Origin: Legionella_A sp963772805
GTDB lineage: Bacteria > Pseudomonadota > Gammaproteobacteria > Legionellales > Legionellaceae
Direction: 5' to 3'
DNA length: 64,000 nucleotides
Assembly (NCBI GenBank): GCA_963772805.1
Contig: CAVYYU010000005.1
Location: 124,001 to 188,000 of the forward strand
Shown: positions 54,008-63,234 of the stretch, piece by piece
How the letters are laid out: every line of letters begins with the position of its first letter
Numbering within the stretch: the stretch's first letter is position 1
The notes under the pieces: model-generated
What the model was told of the DNA's origin: nothing
Database searches by the model: none
What the model saw: only the letters and a program-made list of their open reading frames with translations
Made by a program: the position numbers and the translations under genes

Positions 54008-55156
54008 GTGAAATCATCCCATGTTTTTACTTCAGAGTCGGTAGCAGAAGGACATCCAGATAAGATAGCCGACCAAATTTCAGATGCGATTTTAGACGCA
54101 ATTTTACAACAAGACTCTAAGGCTCGTGTGGCTTGTGAGACGTTTGTGAAAACGGGCATGGTGCTCGTTGGCGGTGAAATTACAACCAGTGCCTGGGTCG
54201 ATGTTGAAGAAATTACCCGTGGCGTAATCAAACAAATTGGTTACAACAGTTCCGATATGGGCTTTGATTGGGAATCGTGTGCTGTATTATCAGCGATAGG
54301 TAAACAATCACCTGATATTGCGCAAGGCGTTGATAATCAAGTAACGAAGATAATGGGTGCAGGCGATCAAGGCATGATGTTTGGTTATGCATCCCGTGAG
54401 ACCGATGTCTTCATGCCAGCGCCTATTGCATATGCACATCGCCTGATGATGCGTCAGGCAGAAATGCGAAAACAAGGCGTATTACCCTGGCTGCGTCCTG
54501 ATGGCAAATGCCAGCTGACGCTTAATTATGAAAATGGCAAGCCGGTATCCGTCAACACGATTGTCTTTTCAACCCAACATTCGCCAGACATAAATCACCA
54601 AGACTTGGTTGAGGCCGTGCGTGAGGAAATCATCAAGCCTGTCATTCCAGCCGAATGGTTAACCAATCAAACGCGTTACTTCATTAATCCAACGGGCCGA
54701 TTTGTGATTGGTGGGCCATTGGGTGATTGCGGGCTAACGGGTCGTAAAATTATTGTGGATACCTATGGTGGCATGGCGCGTCATGGTGGCGGTTGTTTCT
54801 CAGGTAAAGATCCTTCGAAAGTAGACCGCTCAGCGGCTTACGCGGCAAGACATGTGGCTAAAAATCTTGTTGCTGCCGGTATTGCTGATAAATGTGAGAT
54901 ACAAGTTTCTTACGCGATTGGCATTGCAGAACCAACTTCGATTTTTGTCGAGACATTTGGCACAGGAAAATTGAACGATGCGGTGATTGTTGATTTGATT
55001 AATACGCATTTTGATTTGACCCCACAAGGGATTATCGATCACCACGATCTGTTACGTCCGATATACCAGCAAACTGCGGCGTATGGTCATTATGGTCGTG
55101 ATAACCTTCCCTGGGAGCGCTTGGATAAAGTCGAGGCTTTACACGAGGCATTGTAA
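54008..55156 (+). CDS. metK: S-adenosylmethionine synthetase
   Basis: The 382-aa enzyme makes SAM from methionine and ATP. Signatures: FTSESVAEGHPDKIADQIS at the N-terminus, GAGDQGMMFGYA, and the P-loop-like GGGCFSGKDPSKVDRS. The start is GTG at 54008, giving MKSSHVFTSES, with AAAGGAG 8 nt upstream. It lies between carA and ahcY with short gaps (15 and 16 bp), so SAM production and S-adenosylhomocysteine removal are probably expressed together with carbamoyl-phosphate synthesis. Confidence 0.97.
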   Translation: MKSSHVFTSESVAEGHPDKIADQISDAILDAILQQDSKARVACETFVKTGMVLVGGEITTSAWVDVEEITRGVIKQIGYNSSDMGFDWESCAVLSAIGKQSPDIAQGVDNQVTKIMGAGDQGMMFGYASRETDVFMPAPIAYAHRLMMRQAEMRKQGVLPWLRPDGKCQLTLNYENGKPVSVNTIVFSTQHSPDINHQDLVEAVREEIIKPVIPAEWLTNQTRYFINPTGRFVIGGPLGDCGLTGRKIIVDTYGGMARHGGGCFSGKDPSKVDRSAAYAARHVAKNLVAAGIADKCEIQVSYAIGIAEPTSIFVETFGTGKLNDAVIVDLINTHFDLTPQGIIDHHDLLRPIYQQTAAYGHYGRDNLPWERLDKVEALHEAL

Positions 55157-55172
55157 TTTAAAAGGATAACTT

Positions 55173-56489
55173 ATGAGCTCAGTTAGTGAAATGGTAAAAA
55201 CTAAAGAAGATTTTAAAGTCGCCGATCTCGCGCTTGCCGCCTGGGGACGAAAAGAAATTGCTATTGCTGAAACAGAAATGCCAGGCATGATGGCACTGCG
55301 TGAAGAATTTGGCCCGGCTAAACCTCTGCAAGGTGCGCGCATTATTGGTTGCTTGCACATGACTATCCAAACGGCTGTGTTGATTGAAACCTTAATTGCT
55401 TTAGGCGCCGAAGTGCGTTGGTCTTCCTGTAATATTTTTTCTACTCAAGATCATGCCGCCGCTGCAATGGCCGAAGCTGGGGTTCCAATATTTGCCTGGA
55501 AAGGTGAAACCGAAGATGAGTACTGGTGGTGTGTAGAGCAAACTCTGCGAGGCCCGGATGGCTGGACACCGAATATATTGCTGGATGACGGTGGCGATCT
55601 GACGCAAATTATCCATGAAAAATACCCGGAATTGTTGGCTGATATCAAGGGTGTTTCTGAAGAAACGACGACTGGCGTGGCCCGATTGTATGAAATGGCT
55701 AAACGAGGCGACCTGAAGATTCCTGCGATCAACGTCAATGACTCCGTGACCAAATCCAAATTTGACAACCTTTATGGTTGTCGTGAATCGTTACTGGATG
55801 GTATCAAACGTGCAACTGATGTGATGATTGCTGGCAAAGTCGTCTTGATTCTTGGTTACGGTGATGTCGGTAAAGGTTGTGCTCAGGCTTTGCGTGGCCA
55901 GGGTGCGGTTGTATGGGTTGCTGAAATTGATCCCATTTGCGCACTGCAAGCAGGAATGGAAGGTTATCGCGTTGTAACGATGGATGATGTAGCCGAGCAA
56001 GTCGATATCATCGTCACGGCTACTGGTAATTTTCATGTGGTCACGCATGAACACATGCTGCGTATGAAAAATCAGGCTATCTTGTGCAACATCGGCCATT
56101 TTGACTCAGAAATTGATATTCAAAGTTTGCGTCAGTATGAATGGGACAACATCAAGCCCCAGGTTGATCATGTGATATTCCCAGACGGCAAACGCATTAT
56201 CATTCTTGCTGAAGGTCGTTTGGTTAATTTAGGCTGTGCAACCGGACACCCTAGTTTTGTGATGTCAGCGTCATTTAGCAACCAGGTTTTGGCGCAAATT
56301 GAATTATTCCAACGTGCTGATACTTATGACAACCAAGTGTATGTACTACCGAAACACTTGGATGAAAAAGTAGCCAGCCTGCATTTAGGCCGTATCGGTG
56401 CCAAGCTGACGCGCTTGACTAAACAGCAAGCTGAGTATCTTGGTGTGAGTGTAAATGGGCCTTACAAGGCTGATCATTATCGGTATTAA
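55173..56489 (+). CDS. ahcY: S-adenosylhomocysteine hydrolase
   Basis: The 438-aa NAD-dependent enzyme splits S-adenosylhomocysteine into adenosine and homocysteine, completing the methyl cycle begun by MetK. Visible motifs: GCLHMTIQTAVLIETL, SCNIFSTQDHAAAAMAE, VNDSVTKSKFDN, the NAD-binding GYGDVGKGCAQALRG, and the C-terminal KADHYRY. AhcY recycling replaces the Pfs/LuxS route. It follows metK by 16 bp with AAAGGA before the ATG. A short palindrome follows the stop, before carB. Confidence 0.97.
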   Translation: MSSVSEMVKTKEDFKVADLALAAWGRKEIAIAETEMPGMMALREEFGPAKPLQGARIIGCLHMTIQTAVLIETLIALGAEVRWSSCNIFSTQDHAAAAMAEAGVPIFAWKGETEDEYWWCVEQTLRGPDGWTPNILLDDGGDLTQIIHEKYPELLADIKGVSEETTTGVARLYEMAKRGDLKIPAINVNDSVTKSKFDNLYGCRESLLDGIKRATDVMIAGKVVLILGYGDVGKGCAQALRGQGAVVWVAEIDPICALQAGMEGYRVVTMDDVAEQVDIIVTATGNFHVVTHEHMLRMKNQAILCNIGHFDSEIDIQSLRQYEWDNIKPQVDHVIFPDGKRIIILAEGRLVNLGCATGHPSFVMSASFSNQVLAQIELFQRADTYDNQVYVLPKHLDEKVASLHLGRIGAKLTRLTKQQAEYLGVSVNGPYKADHYRY

Positions 56490-56503
56490 GTCTACATGTT
56501 TCC

Positions 56504-56524
56504 TTCTCCCCTCGCGGGGGAGGG
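56504..56524. repeat. short palindromic repeat, CCTTCTCCC type, between ahcY and carB
   Basis: CTCCCC pairs with GGGGAG (56506-56511 and 56517-56522), with wobble extension at the base. The sequence CCTTCTCCCCTCGCGGGGGA resembles the hairpin at 52663. It may end the carA-metK-ahcY transcript. Confidence 0.55.
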
Positions 56525-56662
56525 ATCCCATCGTTGTTTCATGTGAAATTTACTCCCCCTCAACCTCACCTAAAAAAGAAAAACGCGCTTTCTCATCTCC
56601 CAGGTATGATTTTTCGGCAAAAATCGATAAAATGACCCACTTCAATATTATAAGTAGCTAAC

Positions 56663-59600
56663 ATGCCTAAGCGTAGTGATATTAAATCCATTCTTATCCT
56701 TGGTGCGGGTCCAATCGTTATTGGCCAGGCCTGTGAATTTGATTACTCTGGCACACAAGCCGTGCGCGCCTTGAAGAGCGAAGGTTATCGGGTGATCTTG
56801 GTCAACTCCAATCCGGCGACGATTATGACTGATCCGGAGCTTGCCGATGCAACCTACATCGAGCCAATTTTATGGCCAGAGGTCGCGCGCATTATTGAAA
56901 AAGAACGCCCCGATGCCCTGTTGCCTACCATGGGAGGGCAGACAGCGCTCAATTGTGCACTGGATTTGGTACGTGAGGGCGTGTTAGAAGAATATGGCGT
57001 GGAATTAATTGGTGCCAGTCGTGATGCCATTGATAAAGCAGAAGACCGTGAGAAATTCCGCTTATTGATGAAAAAAATTGGCCTGGAAATGCCGCGTTCA
57101 GCGATTGCACACAGTTTGGAAGAGGCTTTGTCTGTGCAGGCGCAGCTTGGTTTTCCCGCGATTATTCGCCCTTCGTTCACTATGGGTGGCAGCGGCGGGG
57201 GTATTGCCTACAACCGCGAAGAGTTTGAAGAAATTTGCACGCGCGGTTTAGAGCTATCCCCCACCCATGAATTGCTGATCGATGAATCGGCACTGGGTTG
57301 GAAAGAATATGAAATGGAAGTGGTGCGCGACAAAAATGATAATTGTATCATTGTGTGCACCATTGAAAACCTTGATCCTATGGGAGTGCATACCGGAGAC
57401 TCCATCACCGTCGCTCCCGCACAAACATTGACGGATAAAGAATTCCAACGCATGCGCGATGCTGCTATTAAGGTGCTGCGAGCCGTGGGCGTAGACACCG
57501 GTGGTTCAAACGTACAATTTGCGATCAATCCTGAAGATGGTCGTATGCTTGTCGTAGAAATGAACCCGCGTGTATCCAGAAGTTCAGCGTTGGCGTCTAA
57601 AGCCACGGGCTTTCCCATCGCCAAAATAGCGGCGTTGTTGGCGGTCGGTTATACGCTTGATGAGTTGGCCAATGAAATCACTGGTGGAAAAATGCCAGCG
57701 TCATTTGAGCCGACGATTGATTATGTGGTCACCAAGATTCCTCGTTTTAATTTTGATAAATTCCCGCAGACGTCAACCACACTAACAACACAGATGAAGT
57801 CAGTCGGTGAGGTGATGGCGATAGGTAGTAATTTCCAGGAGTCTTTACAAAAGGCGATACGTAGCCTGGAGATTGGTCGATGTGGTTTGCAACCTCTATT
57901 CAAGAGTGGCGATTTGTCCTTATTACGCGGTCATTTACGCGAACCCACGCCCGACAGGATGTGGTATATTGCTGATGCATTTCGCAATAAGCTGTCACTG
58001 GAAGAAATTTACCAGGAAAGCAAAGTTGATCCATGGTTTTTGGCACAGATTGAAGAGCTTGTTCTGATGGAAAGTAGCGTTCCTGCCAATCTCCAGGACT
58101 TGGATAAAGTAACCTTGCGCGAATTGAAGCGTCATGGTTTTGCTGATGCTTATCTCGCAAAACTAATGGCTTGTGGCGAGGAGGAAGTTCGAAAACATCG
58201 CTTGCAGCTAGGGGTAACGCCAGTTTATAAGCGCATTGATTCCTGTGCTGGGGAATTTCCCAGCGAGACCGCTTACCTTTATTCTTGTTATGAGACCGAA
58301 TGCGAAGCGCGGCCTGAGACTAATAATAAAAAAATCATGATTTTAGGTGGTGGGCCAAATCGCATCGGTCAAGGTATCGAGTTCGACTATTGTTGCGTTC
58401 ACGCGGCTATGGCGCTGCGTGAGGCGGGCTATCAAACGATTATGGTCAATTGTAATCCTGAAACAGTTTCTACTGATTTTGACACCTCTGATCGCTTGTA
58501 TTTTGAACCGGTAACGCTTGAAGACATCCTGGCTATCGTGGCCATTGAAAACCCCATGGGTGTAATCGTGCATTACGGTGGCCAAACACCGCTGAAACTG
58601 GCGCGCGCTTTGGAAGCTAATGGCGTTAAAATCATTGGTACATCTCCTGATTCCATTGATAAAGCAGAAGATCGCGAGCGTTTTCAACAACTGGTTACCC
58701 GACTAAAGTTGCATCAACCGGCGAATGGCACTGTACGTAGTGAAGAAGAAGCCATAGCACTTGCTAGCAAAATTGGTTATCCCTTGGTGGTTAGACCTTC
58801 CTATGTATTGGGTGGACGCGCCATGGAAATAGTCTATCAAGAGGAGGATTTGCGCCATTATCTGGGGCATGCCGTTGAGGTCTCCAATGACTCACCAGTC
58901 TTGCTGGATAAATTTTTGGATGACGCCATCGAAGTCGATATCGATGCAGTATGCGATGGTAAGGATGTGTTGATTGGTGCGATCATGGAGCACATAGAGC
59001 AAGCAGGCATACATTCAGGTGATTCTGCCTGTACCTTACCGCCATTTAGTCTAAGTGTGGTAGTGCAGCAAGATTTGATAGAGCAATTGCGCGCAATGGC
59101 GTTAGAATTGGGTGTTATCGGTTTGATTAATGCGCAATTTGCTATTCAGGCCGATGATATTTACGTACTGGAAGTCAATCCACGTGCTTCGCGTACCGTG
59201 CCATTCGTATCGAAAGCCACGGGATTGCCTTTAGCCAAGATTGCAGCGCTCTGTAAGATAGGGCGCAGTCTAAAAGAGCAAGGGTTAACGCAGTATTATC
59301 CACGACCTGCTTTTTACTCTATCAAATTACCTGTTTTCCCGTTTATTAAATTTGCAGGTGTTGATTCCATTCTCGGCCCAGAAATGAAGTCAACGGGCGA
59401 GGTGATGGGTATTGCCAAGCGCTTTGGGCAAGCATATGCAAAAGCGCAATTGGCCGCTGGTTGTAATATTGTCAAACGCCGCCGTGCATTTATCTCTGTA
59501 CGTGATGCGGATAAAGCACGTATAGGGGAAATCGCAAAACGTTTGATTGAGCTTGGGTTTGAAATCATAGCGACTCGAGGAACCGCGGCTGTTTTACAAA

Positions 59601-59863
59601 CGCTGGGGATCGAGTGCAAGCGGGTATTTAAAGTAGCGGAAGGCCGACCACACGTGGTTGACTATATAAAAAATCATGATATTGATTTTATTGTGAACAC
59701 GACAGAAGGGAAGGTAGCGATTGCAGACTCTTTTGCAATTCGCCGCAATGCATTACAGCATAAGGTTAGTTATACTACGACCTTATCAGGTGCTGAGGCG
59801 GCATGCCTCGCTATGAAATATGAAGACCGGGAAACGGTGACTAGATTACAGGATTTACACTAG
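56663..59863 (+). CDS. carB: carbamoyl-phosphate synthase large subunit
   Basis: The 1066-aa protein shows the duplicated ATP-grasp structure: first half with ILGAGPIVIGQACEFDYSG and RPSFTMGGSGGGIAYN, second half with ILGGGPNRIGQGIEFDYC and RPSYVLGGRAMEIVY, then the allosteric MGS-like domain at about 940-1066. It uses bicarbonate, two ATP and ammonia from CarA. The length is normal. It is followed after a few bases by greA. It is separated from carA by metK, ahcY and a palindrome, so it likely has a separate promoter in the 173-bp gap. Confidence 0.98.
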   Translation: MPKRSDIKSILILGAGPIVIGQACEFDYSGTQAVRALKSEGYRVILVNSNPATIMTDPELADATYIEPILWPEVARIIEKERPDALLPTMGGQTALNCALDLVREGVLEEYGVELIGASRDAIDKAEDREKFRLLMKKIGLEMPRSAIAHSLEEALSVQAQLGFPAIIRPSFTMGGSGGGIAYNREEFEEICTRGLELSPTHELLIDESALGWKEYEMEVVRDKNDNCIIVCTIENLDPMGVHTGDSITVAPAQTLTDKEFQRMRDAAIKVLRAVGVDTGGSNVQFAINPEDGRMLVVEMNPRVSRSSALASKATGFPIAKIAALLAVGYTLDELANEITGGKMPASFEPTIDYVVTKIPRFNFDKFPQTSTTLTTQMKSVGEVMAIGSNFQESLQKAIRSLEIGRCGLQPLFKSGDLSLLRGHLREPTPDRMWYIADAFRNKLSLEEIYQESKVDPWFLAQIEELVLMESSVPANLQDLDKVTLRELKRHGFADAYLAKLMACGEEEVRKHRLQLGVTPVYKRIDSCAGEFPSETAYLYSCYETECEARPETNNKKIMILGGGPNRIGQGIEFDYCCVHAAMALREAGYQTIMVNCNPETVSTDFDTSDRLYFEPVTLEDILAIVAIENPMGVIVHYGGQTPLKLARALEANGVKIIGTSPDSIDKAEDRERFQQLVTRLKLHQPANGTVRSEEEAIALASKIGYPLVVRPSYVLGGRAMEIVYQEEDLRHYLGHAVEVSNDSPVLLDKFLDDAIEVDIDAVCDGKDVLIGAIMEHIEQAGIHSGDSACTLPPFSLSVVVQQDLIEQLRAMALELGVIGLINAQFAIQADDIYVLEVNPRASRTVPFVSKATGLPLAKIAALCKIGRSLKEQGLTQYYPRPAFYSIKLPVFPFIKFAGVDSILGPEMKSTGEVMGIAKRFGQAYAKAQLAAGCNIVKRRRAFISVRDADKARIGEIAKRLIELGFEIIATRGTAAVLQTLGIECKRVFKVAEGRPHVVDYIKNHDIDFIVNTTEGKVAIADSFAIRRNALQHKVSYTTTLSGAEAACLAMKYEDRETVTRLQDLH

Positions 59864-59871
59864 AGGTGGTT

Positions 59872-60366
59872 ATGAGCATACATCCAATGACAGTTGAAGG
59901 TGCTGCGGCGCTGCAAGAGGAATTACAACGTTTAAAGACTAGCGATCGTCCACAGGTGATTGAAGCAATTGCTACAGCGCGTGCACACGGCGATCTGAAA
60001 GAAAACGCTGAATACCATGCAGCCCGCGAGCAGCAGAGTTTTATCGAAGGTCGTATTCAAGAGTTAGAGGGGAAATTATCCAATTCGCGAATAGTCGACA
60101 TCACTAAACTTCCAAACGAAGGTAAAGTGGTATTCGGCACAACGGTGCGTTTATGCCACGTGCAAACCAATGCCGAAGTGACTTACCGCATTGTTGGTGA
60201 AGATGAGGCCAATATTAAATTAAATAAAATTTCCTACAGCTCACCGATAGGTCGTGCATTGATTGGTAAACATATTGACGACACCGTAGTGGCGAATACG
60301 CCTGGCGGTATGGAGGAATATGAGATCATTGCTGTGGATTATTTGGCGGCAGACAGTAAGTCATAG
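59872..60366 (+). CDS. greA: transcription elongation factor GreA
   Basis: The 164-aa protein has the N-terminal antiparallel coiled coil (MTVEGAAALQEELQRL, ARAHGDLKENAEYHAAREQQ with the acidic tip) and the C-terminal FKBP-like domain (YRIVGEDEANIKLNKISYSS, GRALIGKHIDD). GreA rescues backtracked RNA polymerase by stimulating transcript cleavage. A GTG at 59866 is in frame, but the ATG at 59872 is better spaced from GAGG (5 nt) and gives the usual length. It follows carB directly and is followed by a strong hairpin. Confidence 0.96.
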   Translation: MSIHPMTVEGAAALQEELQRLKTSDRPQVIEAIATARAHGDLKENAEYHAAREQQSFIEGRIQELEGKLSNSRIVDITKLPNEGKVVFGTTVRLCHVQTNAEVTYRIVGEDEANIKLNKISYSSPIGRALIGKHIDDTVVANTPGGMEEYEIIAVDYLAADSKS

Positions 60367-60371
60367 TAAGG

Positions 60372-60405
60372 CATGCTGGGTTTCATGTGTTTTCAACCCA
60401 GCATG
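60372..60405 (+). terminator. hairpin terminator after greA
   Basis: A perfect 11-bp stem pairs CATGCTGGGTT with AACCCAGCATG around a 12-nt loop, 6 bp past the greA stop. Confidence 0.55.
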
Positions 60406-60427
60406 AAGGATATTTGCTGAGTAAGAC

Positions 60428-60454
60428 GTTGGGTTGAGAGCGACGCAGCCCAAC
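60428..60454. repeat. possible decayed half of the 90-bp palindromic element
   Basis: GTTGGG...CCCAAC with an interior GAGAGCGACGCAG recalls the GTTGGGCTTCGC/AGCGCCAAC arms at 4332 and 47048. The match is partial and could be chance. Confidence 0.3.
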
Positions 60455-60487
60455 CTTGCTTAGTGTTAATACACAGGGAGTGTATCC

Positions 60488-61189
60488 ATGCAAACGATGT
60501 TGCGGAGGCTATTGCCTTTACTGATTTTGATCATAGGTCTTATTCTTTTTTTCTACTTCCATCTCGATCGATATTTATCTTTTAAATATCTGCACGACCA
60601 CCGAGCAATGCTCCTGGGCTGGACTCAAAATAACTATCTTGCGGCAGTCTCCGGATTCATGGGTATCTATATTCTTGCTGTGGCAATATCAGTTCCAGGT
60701 GCCGTACTGTTAACGCTGGCAGGTGGGTTTTTATTCGGTAGTTTTTGGGGCACGCTTTACGTGGTCGTCAGTGCAACAATCGGTGCTGTGATTGTGTTTT
60801 TTGCAGTACATTCAGCGCTTAACGATTGGCTAACACAGAAAGCCGCGCATTGGATGGTGAAAATGCGTCAGGGATTTAGCAAAAATGCTTTTTATTATTT
60901 GTTGTTTTTAAGGCTGGTGCCTATTTTTCCATTCTGGGTTGTTAATATTGTACCCGGACTTTTGAATGTTAAACCGAAGACTTATATTCTCGCAACGTTC
61001 CTTGGAATTATTCCCGGCTCGCTCATTTACGTTATGGTTGGCAATAGCTTAGGATATCTTTTTGATAACGGTGAGCAACCCAACTTGGGTATTATTTTAT
61101 CCCCTCAATTCCTATTACCATTAATTGGTCTGGGGTTATTAGCACTACTGCCGGTGCTATTTCACTTACGCCACAAGGATAAAAATTGA
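60488..61189 (+). CDS. TVP38/TMEM64 (VTT/DedA-like) membrane protein
   Basis: The 233-aa polytopic membrane protein has the VTT domain signature: SVPGAVLLTLAGGFLFGSFW and the re-entrant FLRLVPIFPFWVVNIVPGL, then GIIPGSLIYVMVGNSLG. VTT/DedA relatives include lipid scramblases and flippases, and undecaprenyl-phosphate carriers belong to the wider superfamily, so lipid movement is a reasonable guess. The stop overlaps the start of the following oxidoreductase gene (TGATG). Together with the oxidoreductase and the CDP-alcohol phosphatidyltransferase it forms a compact three-gene unit. Confidence 0.85.
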   Translation: MQTMLRRLLPLLILIIGLILFFYFHLDRYLSFKYLHDHRAMLLGWTQNNYLAAVSGFMGIYILAVAISVPGAVLLTLAGGFLFGSFWGTLYVVVSATIGAVIVFFAVHSALNDWLTQKAAHWMVKMRQGFSKNAFYYLLFLRLVPIFPFWVVNIVPGLLNVKPKTYILATFLGIIPGSLIYVMVGNSLGYLFDNGEQPNLGIILSPQFLLPLIGLGLLALLPVLFHLRHKDKN

Positions 61190-62607
61190 TGGAACGAATT
61201 AATTGCGATTTGGCTATCGTGGGTGCGGGTGCCGGGGGCTTGAGTCTAGCAGCAGGTGCCTCACAACTCGGTGTTAATGTAGTATTAATAGAAAATGGTC
61301 TTATGGGTGGTGACTGCCTGAATTATGGCTGCATTCCTTCCAAATCATTGTTAGCTGCAGCAAAGCGTTATTGGCACGCTCATCATTCACAAGAAATGGG
61401 GGTGGTAATAAACAAAAGCCAGCTTGATTTTAAGGCGGTTATGCGCCACGTACACCAGGTTATTGATACCATTGCTGAACAAGATTCAGTGGCTCGTTTT
61501 GAAGGGCTGGGGGTGCGTGTGATCCAGGCGATAGCACAATTTGTTGATAAAGACGTATTGCGCGCTGGAGATAATACCATCCACGCTAAACACATTGTTA
61601 TTGCAACAGGCTCCTCTCCGGCAATTCCGCCCATATCTGGTATCGACCAGGTTGATTACTATACCAATGAAACTGTTTTCAATTTAACTGAATTGCCACA
61701 GCACTTGCTGGTGGTGGGTGGCGGTCCTATCGGTTGTGAATTAGCCCAAGCTTTTGCCATGCTGGGATCGAAGGTGTCTATTTTTGAAGGAGTCCGCATT
61801 CTCAATCAGGACGAACCTGACTGTGTGCAATTGGTTCGCGACGCCTTGCAAAGCAATGGTGTTGATGTGTTGGAAGGCGTGCAGGTAAGTCAACTTTCAA
61901 TGGCGGGAAAATCGATTGTTTTACAAATTGAAAAAGAGGGGACATTACAGGCGTTTTCCGGCACACACCTTTTAATTGCGACCGGACGTGTTGCCAATCT
62001 TAACGATTTGGCTTGTGAAAAAGCGGGCATTACTTATGATAAAAAAGGCATCTTAGTCGACAAGCGTTTACGAACCAGCAATAAAAAAGTATATGCTATT
62101 GGCGATGTCACCGGCCGTCTGCAATTTACCCACGTTGCAAATTATCATGCAGGCATTGTATTGCGTAACATTTTATTTAAATGGCCTGCCAAACTGGATT
62201 TACGAGCAGTGCCGTGGGTTACCTATACTGAACCTGAGTTGGCGCATGTAGGAAAAAGCGAGCGTCAGTGTGAGGAAATGGCAGTGGATTTTAGCAGTTT
62301 AAAATTTGCCTATGCTGACAATGATCGCGCCCAGGCCGATGGAGAAACACAGGGATTTATCAAGGTTATTAGTGACAAGAAAGGCCGCATTTTAGGGGTT
62401 ACGATTGTCGGTCATTTGGCAGGCGAGTTGATTATGCCTTGGGTTATGGCGATGCGCGAGGGAAAAACGTTGCGTGCTTTTACGGATGTAATCGTGGCAT
62501 ACCCTACTTTCAGTGAACTGAGCAAACGTGTAGCGAGTCAATTTTATGCGCCGAAGCTGTTTTCAGCCAAGGTGAAAAAGATCGTAAAGTTTTTGTCATT
62601 TTTTTAG
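61189..62607 (+). CDS. MerA/lipoamide dehydrogenase-like FAD disulfide oxidoreductase
   Basis: The 472-aa flavoprotein has an N-terminal FAD motif (AIVGAGAGGLSLAAGAS), the redox-active disulfide CLNYGC (C43, C48), a central NAD(P)H motif (LVVGGGPIGCELAQAFAMLG), YAIGDVTG, and the C-terminal dimerisation domain. The group resembles mercuric reductase without the N-terminal HMA domain and without the C-terminal Cys pair of true MerA. It is usually annotated as a MerA-like oxidoreductase of unknown substrate. The frame reaches a TTG at 61186, but the ATG at 61189, overlapping the VTT gene stop, is the better start. It precedes a phosphatidyltransferase gene by 8 bp. Confidence 0.88.
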   Translation: MERINCDLAIVGAGAGGLSLAAGASQLGVNVVLIENGLMGGDCLNYGCIPSKSLLAAAKRYWHAHHSQEMGVVINKSQLDFKAVMRHVHQVIDTIAEQDSVARFEGLGVRVIQAIAQFVDKDVLRAGDNTIHAKHIVIATGSSPAIPPISGIDQVDYYTNETVFNLTELPQHLLVVGGGPIGCELAQAFAMLGSKVSIFEGVRILNQDEPDCVQLVRDALQSNGVDVLEGVQVSQLSMAGKSIVLQIEKEGTLQAFSGTHLLIATGRVANLNDLACEKAGITYDKKGILVDKRLRTSNKKVYAIGDVTGRLQFTHVANYHAGIVLRNILFKWPAKLDLRAVPWVTYTEPELAHVGKSERQCEEMAVDFSSLKFAYADNDRAQADGETQGFIKVISDKKGRILGVTIVGHLAGELIMPWVMAMREGKTLRAFTDVIVAYPTFSELSKRVASQFYAPKLFSAKVKKIVKFLSFF

Positions 62608-62615
62608 GATAAATA

Positions 62616-63200
62616 ATGCTTGAGCAAACAGTGCGTCCACTGTATCAAAATCTACTTGTCGATCCCCTCGTGCGTTTGATTAGTCAGCGCGTATCACCTT
62701 TACAAATAACATTGCTATCGGGAGTATTGGGGTTGCTCGTCATACCCGCTCTCATTTATGGATACTCGATGACTGCAATCGGGTTGCTATTAGCATCGGG
62801 TTACTGTGACACCCTAGACGGTTCATTGGCGCGTTTTCAGAAAAAAGATACATCATTGGGAACTGTGCTCGATATTATTATCGATCGCCTGGTTGAATTC
62901 AGCGTTATATTGGGGCTGTATTTTGTTGCACCGGCAACGCGTTCGTTGGCCATTATTTTCATGCTCGGCGCGATTTTATTGTGCATTACCAGCTTTCTGG
63001 TGGTCGGTATATTTGCAGTTAATGAAACAGAAAAAGGTTTTCACTACAGTCCTGGGTTAATGGAACGTGCGGAAGCATTTATCTTCTTTATCCTGATGAT
63101 TATCATGCCGCATTATTTTAACTTATTGGCCGTCACTTTCACTTTTTTAGTCTGCTTCACTGCCATAATTCGTGTACGCCAGTTTGCACGTACGCATTGA
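62616..63200 (+). CDS. CDP-alcohol phosphatidyltransferase family protein
   Basis: The 194-aa membrane protein carries the complete CDP-OH phosphatidyltransferase motif D-x2-DG-x2-AR-x8-G-x3-D-x3-D, here DTLDGSLARFQ then KKDTSLGTVLDIIID. About six hydrophobic segments surround it. The family makes phosphatidyl-glycerolphosphate, -serine, -inositol and related lipids; the acceptor alcohol here is unknown and the protein is not an obvious PgsA or PssA. It is in one unit with the VTT protein and the oxidoreductase, suggesting a membrane-lipid role for the group. Confidence 0.88.
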   Translation: MLEQTVRPLYQNLLVDPLVRLISQRVSPLQITLLSGVLGLLVIPALIYGYSMTAIGLLLASGYCDTLDGSLARFQKKDTSLGTVLDIIIDRLVEFSVILGLYFVAPATRSLAIIFMLGAILLCITSFLVVGIFAVNETEKGFHYSPGLMERAEAFIFFILMIIMPHYFNLLAVTFTFLVCFTAIIRVRQFARTH

Positions 63201-63234
63201 ACTATAATTTATTTAACTAAAATAGCGAGGTTAT

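Noticed and set aside
54008..56489. SAM or SAH riboswitch in front of metK/ahcY
   Set aside because: Only 15-16 bp separate these genes; the larger gap before carA shows simple palindromes but no recognisable aptamer fold.
57208..57624. 138-aa minus-strand frame inside carB
   Set aside because: Antisense shadow of the first ATP-grasp half of CarB.
61189..62607. True mercuric reductase
   Set aside because: It lacks the N-terminal metal-binding domain and the C-terminal Cys pair, and no mer genes are nearby.
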